Part shown: in pieces, positions 57,755 to 64,000 of the stretch | How the letters are laid out: each line of letters opens with the position of its first letter | Position numbering within the stretch: position 1 is the first letter of the stretch | Assembly (NCBI RefSeq): GCF_016278385.1 | Contig: NZ_JADQBY010000018.1 | Coordinates: 1 to 64,000, forward strand | Length of the DNA: 64,000 nucleotides | Origin: Methanolobus sp. | GTDB lineage: Archaea > Halobacteriota > Methanosarcinia > Methanosarcinales > Methanosarcinaceae | Reading direction: 5' to 3' | Position numbers and translations under genes: made by a program | The notes under the pieces: model-generated | Seen by the model: only the letters and a program-made list of their open reading frames with translations | Databases searched by the model: none | Told to the model about the DNA's origin: nothing

Positions 57755-60418
57755 TTATCGTTCTTCTTCCAGAAGCCTGTTTTTTAACTGGCTGAGTCTG
57801 TTGAGTGCTTCAAGCGGTGTCATTGAATTCAAATCCATCTCCTTTAATTCCCCTATTACAGGATGAGGAGCTGTTTCACCATATGACGCGTCCTGATCGA
57901 ACAGTATCACCTGAGTATACTTGGCATTGCTGCGTGGCTTTTTCCTGCCACCCTTGCGATCATCCTCACTGATCATACACTCGTTTTCAATATCCTCAAG
58001 GATCTCCTTTGCCCGTGTGGTGACAGCATGCGGAACACCAGCTATCCTCGCAACATGGATACCGTAACTCCGGTCCGTCGCACCCGGCACGATCTTGCGC
58101 AGGAAGACAAGGTCATCACCTTCTTCCTTTACAGCAATGTGGTAATTTCTTACTCTCTTAAGATTGCCTGCAACTTCAGTGAGTTGATGGTAGTGCGTGG
58201 CGAAAAGTGATCTTACACCTACACGGCCTTTGTTGTGGATATATTCCACCACAGCCTTGGCGATACTGTAACCGTCATAGGTACTCGTACCCCTGCCAAT
58301 CTCATCCAGCAGCACCAGACTTTTCGGGGTTGCGTTATTCAGGATGTTTGCAAGTTCCACCATCTCAACCATGAAAGTACTCTGTCCGCTAGCGAGATCA
58401 TCGAAAGCACCAACCCTTGTGAACACCCTGTCCACAATACCGATAGAAGCATGGGAAGCAGGCACGAAGGAACCTGCCTGTGCCATTATGACTATCATGG
58501 CTATCTGTCTCATGTAAGTGGATTTACCGGCCATGTTTGGTCCGGTTATAAGCTGGAACTGGTTCTCGCTGCAATCCATTTCTGTATCATTGGGAACAAA
58601 ACCTCCGGGAACAGTATTCTCCACAACAGGGTGCCTGCCATCCCTGATAAGGAGCCTGCAATCAGGAGTGATAGCTGGCCTTACGTAATTGTTATTAGCA
58701 GCCACTTCGGCAAGGTTTGTCATTACATCCAGCATCCCAATGAATCCTGCTGTCTCCTGCAATTGTTTTGAGTATAATGCAACAGTTGAATTGATATCGC
58801 AGAGCAACTCATATTCAAGAGCTGTCATTTTCTCATCAGCGGAAAGGATGGCACTTTCACGCTCCTTGAGTTCAGGAGTGTAGAACCGCTCGGCATTGGT
58901 CATTGTCTGCTTCCTGATATAATCATCAGGAACCTGGGAAATGTTAGCCTTTGTTACCTCAAGATAATATCCGAAAACCTTGTTGTAACCGACCTTCATG
59001 GACTTGATCCCAGTCCTTTCCCTTTCCTTCTGCTGGAATCTGGCAATCCATTGCTTTCCGTTCTTTGAAAGGTCGAACAGCTCATCTAACTGCTCATTGT
59101 AGCCGGGTTTAATCATTCCCCCATCCCTCACACTGAGAGGCGGTTCTTCCACAATGGCACTGTCAATCAGTTTGGCAAGATCGTTAAGTTCCCCGAAAGA
59201 AGAGAGCTGTGATACGATGCTCTCTAGCAAATCCACATCTTTGCATTCCCGGAGAGATTCAAGTAAAAGTGGAACAGCTTCAAGTGACTTTTTCAAAGCC
59301 ACAAGATCCCTTGCATTGGAATTACCATACATTACCCTTCCAACAAGCCGTTCCATGTCCTTTACATAAGATAGATGAGCACGGATATCAAAGCGAACGA
59401 GGGTGTTGTCCTGAAGCCATGCGACAGAGTCCAGGCGACCATTGATAGCATCTGCCGAGACCAGCGGCTTCAGGAGCCATTTCTGAAGTTGCCTCCTCCC
59501 CATTGGAGTCTTTGTCTCATCAAGCACTCCAATCAGAGAAGAATCATTTCCTTCACCCCTTACATTCCTGACAATCTCAAGATTCCTCAAAGTGATGGCG
59601 TCTAGCACCATGAACTCAGAATCAAAATATGTGTGAAGAGATTGCACTTGCGATAGTTCCCTCATCTGGGTATCCATTGCATAACGCAATGCTGCTCCTG
59701 CAGAAGACACTGCACACGGGAGTTCACTGCATCCCATGCCTTCCAGAGTTGATACTTTGAAGTGTTCACTGAGCACTTTTTCAGCCCTTTCGGAATCAAA
59801 AGCATCCCCTTCAAACTCATGAATGATGATCCTCAGTTCCTTCAGGCGCTCTGTGAGAGTGGAATCAGCAAGCAAGGAACGTGGCATGATGCATTCTGAT
59901 GGCCTCATACGTGCTGCCTCACTGGCAATTCTATTATACGGAGCGATGTCTGTGAACTGTGTGGTCAGGAATTCACCGGTGGAAATATCCAAAAATGAGA
60001 TACCGTATTCATCTTTTTCCCCATACAATGCCATAAGATAGTTGTTAGAGGAATCAGAGAACATGGAAGAATCCATCGCGGTACCCGGTGTGACTACACG
60101 TACAACCCCTCTTTTCACTACACCCTTGGCCTTTTTTGGGTCCTCGAGCTGCTCACATATAGCGACCTTATAGCCCTTTTTGATAAGCCGGGGAAGATAA
60201 GTATCAATTGCATGATATGGGATACCGGCAAGTGGCATTTTTTCCCCGTCCTTACTCTTTCCACGAGTGGTCAGGGTGATCTCAAGCTCCTTTGCGATGG
60301 TCTTTGCATCATCTCCAAAGGACTCATAAAAATCCCCCATCCTGAAAAATATGAGGGCGTCCTTATGCTCTTCCTTGGCTGCATAGAACTGCTGCATGGC
60401 AGGTGTTATCTTTTCCAT
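57755..60418 (-). CDS. mutS: DNA mismatch repair protein MutS
   Basis: Recognises mismatches and recruits MutL. Mismatch-contacting FYE motif in GDFYESFGDD at the N-terminus, connector, core/lever helices and clamp, then the ABC ATPase with GPNMAGKST, STFMVEM, DEIGRGTSTYDG and FATHYHQL. Length 887 fits MutS1. The C-terminal PLEALNRLSQLKN helix for tetramer/beta-type contacts is present. Confidence 0.97.
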   Translation of the reverse strand: MEKITPAMQQFYAAKEEHKDALIFFRMGDFYESFGDDAKTIAKELEITLTTRGKSKDGEKMPLAGIPYHAIDTYLPRLIKKGYKVAICEQLEDPKKAKGVVKRGVVRVVTPGTAMDSSMFSDSSNNYLMALYGEKDEYGISFLDISTGEFLTTQFTDIAPYNRIASEAARMRPSECIMPRSLLADSTLTERLKELRIIIHEFEGDAFDSERAEKVLSEHFKVSTLEGMGCSELPCAVSSAGAALRYAMDTQMRELSQVQSLHTYFDSEFMVLDAITLRNLEIVRNVRGEGNDSSLIGVLDETKTPMGRRQLQKWLLKPLVSADAINGRLDSVAWLQDNTLVRFDIRAHLSYVKDMERLVGRVMYGNSNARDLVALKKSLEAVPLLLESLRECKDVDLLESIVSQLSSFGELNDLAKLIDSAIVEEPPLSVRDGGMIKPGYNEQLDELFDLSKNGKQWIARFQQKERERTGIKSMKVGYNKVFGYYLEVTKANISQVPDDYIRKQTMTNAERFYTPELKERESAILSADEKMTALEYELLCDINSTVALYSKQLQETAGFIGMLDVMTNLAEVAANNNYVRPAITPDCRLLIRDGRHPVVENTVPGGFVPNDTEMDCSENQFQLITGPNMAGKSTYMRQIAMIVIMAQAGSFVPASHASIGIVDRVFTRVGAFDDLASGQSTFMVEMVELANILNNATPKSLVLLDEIGRGTSTYDGYSIAKAVVEYIHNKGRVGVRSLFATHYHQLTEVAGNLKRVRNYHIAVKEEGDDLVFLRKIVPGATDRSYGIHVARIAGVPHAVTTRAKEILEDIENECMISEDDRKGGRKKPRSNAKYTQVILFDQDASYGETAPHPVIGELKEMDLNSMTPLEALNRLSQLKNRLLEEER

Positions 60419-60448
60419 AGTGACTCACACAAAATTAGTATTCCAAAT

Positions 60449-60484
60449 TATCTGGCTGTTAGTATTTTTGTGTTTGCATTGGAA
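60449..60484 (-). repeat. 36-bp element upstream of mutS (copy 2)
   Basis: Second copy of the element at 56364-56399 (two mismatches), 30 bases before the mutS ATG. It overlaps the last seven codons of the methyltransferase gene if that gene is read through its amber codon. A further TTAGTATT, also found inside the element, is at 60436-60443. Confidence 0.65.
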
Positions 60485-61181
60485 GAAATCGTAAAATATA
60501 TTCCATAATAATTTTAAGCATAGTGTTCCCACCTTTCTGGAACTCATAGTTCACCTTTTCTTCACGGACAGTGAATCCACAGGACTACAGATGACCAATC
60601 ACTTCATCAAGATGTATGGATTCCCTTGAATTCAGGTCGATCAGAGGGAATATTCTCACTTCACCTGCAACCCTCAAAAGCTCATCAATAACTTGAATAT
60701 TAAAATCAAAGGAAAGCTGTTCTGAGTTCAAAAACAGCAGGTGTGATACCAGCGCCATCTCAAAGGATTTGTCTGCAAGCGGTAGCTCAGGAAGTCCAGC
60801 TGCAACATAACGGCCCTGCTTTTTGCCTTCCTCAAAGTCGTCAAGAAACATATTCATTGAATTCATACGAATTTTTCCTAATTCCTCAACAGAAGTAATG
60901 TTTTTCCAGACAAATTCATCCTTGTTAGCCTTTGTCTGTCCCAGTACTTCAACATAAGTTTCATTAATTCTTTTCCGTATAGTTTCCCTGTCCAGATCAT
61001 AAATAGAATCAACTGAAACAACCGACTTTTCCTGGATGTTCATCTCACAGTTAAAGCTTGCAGGACCATCACCACAGCCAAGGATTGATCTGCCCATATC
61101 TTCAGCTTTGAGCTTGAACATATCAACATACTCATGGAAAGAGCGACCCCAGGGAACAACATTCTGGTACTAGACCGACAT
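60459..61181 (-). CDS. SAM-dependent methyltransferase gene with two in-frame amber codons
   Basis: From ATG 61181 the frame is open to TAA 60459 except for TAG at 61170-61172 (codon 4) and TAG at 60585-60587. Coding homology does not stop at either: before the first usable Met (61121) lies VVPWGRSFHEYVDMF, and after the second TAG lies VNYEFQKGGNTMLKI, both standard ends of a bacterial/archaeal methyltransferase family with ILGCGDGPASFNCEM as SAM motif. Read through, the protein is 240 residues, the family's usual size; between the TAGs only 194 remain. In a methylotrophic methanogen, TAG can encode pyrrolysine. Alternatives are a nonsense-mutated pseudogene or a shortened 178-residue product (60585-61121). 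Substrate unknown. Confidence 0.75.
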
Positions 61182-61275
61182 ATATTATTGCATTAATTTT
61201 GAAAACGATAAAGATGTTTCAATTGTGTTTTTAAATTGTTGCATACCAATCGTTGCATATAGATCCGGATGGAAC

Positions 61276-61644
61276 TCATTTTGCTTTTTGCACCAACGCA
61301 TATCCCATACCTATAGTGTAAATTGGCATGGCAAGATACCTCATTCCGATATCCTTAAAGTACTCGACAACAGTCATCTGGAAAAATCCACCGAATACCA
61401 TTGACAGGTCCAATGCAAAATTGATTACCAGCCATATAACTCCAAGAAGGATAGCATCGTTGACATAATCTATTTCAACATCCCTGAAATATCTCACAGC
61501 AAGAACTACGCCAACAAGTGCACCTGTTACTACCATAATTGATTTAAAAAAGGTCTCATCTATGGTGAAATTGCCCTGCCTGTCCACAAAGGCAAAGGAG
61601 ACTATGAAAGGCACCAGCCACAGTATCAGTCCGAAAAGTATCAT
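61276..61644 (-). CDS. Hypothetical membrane protein (122 aa)
   Basis: Four hydrophobic helices (about residues 2-18, 32-52, 62-84 and 100-118) with a conserved-looking YFRDVEIDYVNDA loop between the second and third. I start at ATG 61644, two codons inside an upstream TTG. No clear ribosome binding site. No family recognised. Confidence 0.7.
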   Translation of the reverse strand: MILFGLILWLVPFIVSFAFVDRQGNFTIDETFFKSIMVVTGALVGVVLAVRYFRDVEIDYVNDAILLGVIWLVINFALDLSMVFGGFFQMTVVEYFKDIGMRYLAMPIYTIGMGYALVQKAK

Positions 61645-61717
61645 CTTCAAATATTTGTTCGTTTGAAATCCCCCTGAGAATTAAACATCAATATTTGGAT
61701 TTGAATTAAATATATAC

Positions 61718-62314
61718 TTACTGTTCTGAACTTATACCCTGCAATATTTCATAAGCAGCTTTTATTTCCTTATTGATATTAACAACACGGTTCCCGGAAG
61801 GAACAAACAACACATGGGTTCCATTAGATTCAATGGCATAATTTTTGCCTATACACTGTGCAAGAGTATCGTTCATAAATAAGCGATCACCTCCCAGAGA
61901 AAATAGCTCATTGTAACCATTTGTGGACAGAGGAGAAAGTGGCTGTAACCTAAAGATCGGAGCATTTTTCTTAAAAATCATGCCAGATAACTTGAATATA
62001 TTTCCATGGGAAGTACCTGTCCCATACCCCAGGTTGCCAATCGTGATGTTCAGGTCGAATGAAATTATCGATAACCCGCTGAAAGTGCCAGTAAACACAT
62101 TGTAAAGCTTCTGCTTGTTACCAAGTTTGATCTGTTCAAAATTCAGGGATGTGACAATGTCCTTTGAAGCCGGTCGAAACCCAAGTAGTCTGGCCTGTTC
62201 ATTCAGGTTTTTTGATCGCTTCTTCTCATTGAGGAGAGTAAAGATAATTGCCAACAGGATGACGGTCACGACAAATCCTGCAAATCCGATTATAAAGATC
62301 AATCTGAAATCCAT
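61718..62314 (-). CDS. Single-span membrane protein of unknown function
   Basis: One N-terminal helix (about 5-27), a basic stretch (NEKKRSKN), then a soluble domain of about 165 residues rich in beta structure, with FSGLSIISFDLNIT and RLFMNDTLAQ. The layout (helix, basic hinge, globular domain that may read a ligand at the membrane) is clear, the function is not. Confidence 0.7.
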   Translation of the reverse strand: MDFRLIFIIGFAGFVVTVILLAIIFTLLNEKKRSKNLNEQARLLGFRPASKDIVTSLNFEQIKLGNKQKLYNVFTGTFSGLSIISFDLNITIGNLGYGTGTSHGNIFKLSGMIFKKNAPIFRLQPLSPLSTNGYNELFSLGGDRLFMNDTLAQCIGKNYAIESNGTHVLFVPSGNRVVNINKEIKAAYEILQGISSEQ

Positions 62315-62346
62315 TTCACCACATACCTAAAACTGCCATTAAAAAA

Positions 62347-63204
62347 TTATGATCTTAATAAGATCCTGAATTCAGAATTTGCGTCTTCCCATTCTTTGAT
62401 ACTTGTGTATAGCTTTGTATGGATAAAATGTGATAAATTGTAAGCCAGTCTTAGATTCTTTGAAACTATATCTGAGTCCAGATTGTCTTTTGCATGATTT
62501 CCAAATATCTCTTTAAGCCCAATGGTTAAGATCTCGACCAAATCGTGGCCCTGGCAGATATTCCACACATCTGCATTTAATGTTATCAGACCATTGATAT
62601 GTGTTTTCACCACGGCATCATTCATATCCCTGTTACTTGATTTGGCCTTCAGTTCTTTGTACAACCTGTTGATATTTACAGTCAAATCTTTTGTATCAAC
62701 AAATTTGTAGAAATTCAGGAATTTAAAATCAATGTTCAGATTATATTTTCTGGAGGCCCATCTAATATATCCAATAACAGTACCGCTTTCAAGCAATATT
62801 TCCCGTATCGTCCTCCCAAGTGATTGCAATTTGAAATCTGTTGCATACTCGCTAAGCATTTTTTCCAGGGCATGTGATGCCATTATCATTGTGTCTATAT
62901 CATGTGAATCGGTGGTTAGCAAATTATTGCTGTATCTTTCCGGACTAATTTGGTTCACATGCCAGTAATCTGCATCCACTATCCCAAGAACACCTTTTTC
63001 CCCACTATTTTCCAGTATTGATAGAGCAGATAACAATTTATCTTTATAGACAGCATAGACAATATCACAATAGTCCCCGTCAATGATATCTGTAAATACC
63101 CTTTTGTCCGTACGTCCCTCAACGAGCAAAATAGAATTATGAGAATCCTGACGCCTCATCCTCACCTGGTTTGCAATGCGATGTGATGTAATTTGCTCTC
63201 TCAC
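62347..63204 (-). CDS. DUF4435 protein, AriB-like (candidate PARIS effector)
   Basis: A 285-residue protein whose N-terminal half has TOPRIM-like motifs: ILLVEGRTDKRVF with the catalytic-type Glu, and GVLGIVDADYWH with the Asp pair, followed by a Ser/Asp motif (TTDSHDIDTMI). These are the hallmarks of DUF4435, the domain of AriB, the toxic nuclease of PARIS. GTG start after AGGTG, 8 bases from the upstream AAA ATPase gene, which matches AriA in type and position. Assignment as a PARIS effector is inference. Confidence 0.8.
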   Translation of the reverse strand: MREQITSHRIANQVRMRRQDSHNSILLVEGRTDKRVFTDIIDGDYCDIVYAVYKDKLLSALSILENSGEKGVLGIVDADYWHVNQISPERYSNNLLTTDSHDIDTMIMASHALEKMLSEYATDFKLQSLGRTIREILLESGTVIGYIRWASRKYNLNIDFKFLNFYKFVDTKDLTVNINRLYKELKAKSSNRDMNDAVVKTHINGLITLNADVWNICQGHDLVEILTIGLKEIFGNHAKDNLDSDIVSKNLRLAYNLSHFIHTKLYTSIKEWEDANSEFRILLRS

Positions 63205-63212
63205 AAAAACAC

Positions 63213-64000
63213 CTAATTCTCAACTTTTGCCTCTAATGGTACTGTCAAATCCCACCGATCCCCGATAATATCAGGAGAATGTGTTGCTATCAGCACGTCA
63301 AAACCCGCAAGATCTATCACTTTCATCAGGTCATTTAAAAACTCATTTTGCCATCCGATATGCAATGATATCTCAGGTTCATCAATTAGAATCAGAGAAC
63401 CAGGTTCGATCTTGAATAAAAGCTCGTAATAGAGAACTAATTCATGTTGCTCACCGGAAGAAAGATCCCGAGGTTGGATTTCACGTTCATTTGAAGTTTT
63501 AATTACAAACCCTTTGTCCTTACTAACTGACAAGCGCTTATTCACAAACCTATTATTAATTATGCTGACAAACAGATTTAATTTAATTGTCAGGTCATTA
63601 AAAACATCCAGTTTTTTCCCTACATCCTCAATATATACTGAAAGAACGTGGGCATTTTCCTGATTTACTTCCGGAATATCAGTCAAATAATCGAATTCAT
63701 AATCAGCATCCAAAACACCAATCTGAATCAGATTTTTTCTTCTTTCCTCTAATTTTGACAGATCTTGCTCAAGATCAGTGTAATCTACATCCGTTTTCTT
63801 TTTTGCCAGACGAATTGGAAAAGACCGATCTAATGATTGAGAAAGAGTTGCATATTTAGCAAGCTGTCTTTGAACCTCTTTAGACAGTTCCGATGAATAA
63901 TTGCTAACTGTCTTTTTTATTGACGTTTTTGGAGTTGGATATTTTTTCCTTGAGTTACTCAGTATTATAAGCCTTTGAGTTTCTATGAAATCAACATTTA
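63213..64000 (-). CDS. AAA/ABC-type ATPase, AriA-like, truncated by window edge
   Basis: The 5' part lies beyond position 64000; 261 codons are visible and open to the edge. Seen are a coiled-coil segment (about 63720-63900), the ABC signature LSSGEQHELVLYYELLF, Walker B LILIDEPEISLH, and the switch His in LIATHSPDIIGDR. This is the SMC/OLD-type ATPase architecture with inserted coiled coil used by AriA and other defence ATPases. Walker A is outside. Stop TAG overlaps the ribosome binding site of the DUF4435 gene. Confidence 0.82.
   Translation of the reverse strand, partial: NVDFIETQRLIILSNSRKKYPTPKTSIKKTVSNYSSELSKEVQRQLAKYATLSQSLDRSFPIRLAKKKTDVDYTDLEQDLSKLEERRKNLIQIGVLDADYEFDYLTDIPEVNQENAHVLSVYIEDVGKKLDVFNDLTIKLNLFVSIINNRFVNKRLSVSKDKGFVIKTSNEREIQPRDLSSGEQHELVLYYELLFKIEPGSLILIDEPEISLHIGWQNEFLNDLMKVIDLAGFDVLIATHSPDIIGDRWDLTVPLEAKVEN

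Overview
The window reads as one contiguous piece of an archaeal chromosome from a methylotrophic member of the Methanosarcinaceae (Methanolobus/Methanococcoides-like). The reasons are an MttC-type trimethylamine corrinoid protein, Mer and FpoF (the F420 side of methanogenesis with membrane F420H2 oxidation), a multihaem c-type cytochrome with an archaeosortase (PGF-CTERM) tail, RadA, Cdc48, aIF1, NreA with a PCNA-binding tail, and archaeal-type TATA boxes and AGGTGAT-like ribosome binding sites. Base composition looks even and moderately AT-rich. I see no rRNA, CRISPR array, transposase or prophage. The genus is an inference.

Layout. 1-2918: a histidine kinase with two response regulators. 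3327-4860: tRNA-Cys(GCA) directly before cysS. 5211-8229: the orphan mttC, then an ArsR-ArsM fusion with a CopZ-like protein, bracketed by two decayed copies of the 3' end of a DUF1724-type regulator. 8230-10796: a mer-fpoF-NMN adenylyltransferase operon. 11062-15692: a redox cluster (small ORF, two DUF2180 proteins, AhpD-like protein, pentahaem cytochrome c, 7Fe-type ferredoxin, Isf-like iron-sulfur flavoprotein, FNR-like reductase, AfpA). 15689-17633: DUF429 and inositol-phosphate synthase. 17907-19947: rubrerythrin, F420H2 oxidase and a ferredoxin:thioredoxin-reductase-like protein, an oxygen-defence set. 20035-27863: CBS protein, antiporter, PAS protein, PfkB kinase, P-type cation ATPase, FG-GAP-like protein, hemerythrin. 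27923-32801: ArsR regulator, NikR, purC, FAD oxidoreductase, PhoU-like and PiT phosphate uptake. 32907-36485: nreA, Cys-rich HTH regulator, iscU, iscS, aIF1. 36571-47788: DUF192, purL, flavodoxin-like, TRAM, cdc48, PRC-barrel, HAD phosphatase, membrane protein, radA, CoaD, endonuclease IV. 47809-54251: Ni/Co exporter-like NicO, cbiMNQO cobalt importer, cbiE, cbiD. 54293-60418: mutL and mutS around an MFS transporter. 60459-62314: a SAM methyltransferase gene interrupted by two in-frame amber codons and two membrane proteins. 62347-64000: a DUF4435 gene and a truncated AAA ATPase that together resemble the PARIS anti-phage system.

How it fits together. Mer, FpoF, the corrinoid protein and cobalt/corrin genes serve methylotrophic methanogenesis. 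The 11-16 kb redox cluster looks like a route from ferredoxin/flavoproteins to an extracellular haem protein. The strongest unusual signals are the two-amber methyltransferase gene (candidate pyrrolysine-containing protein outside methylamine metabolism), the redox cluster, the PARIS-like pair, the 36-bp element shared by the mutL and mutS upstream regions, a cluster-ligand change in IscU, and several genes whose conserved N-terminus begins at a non-AUG codon.
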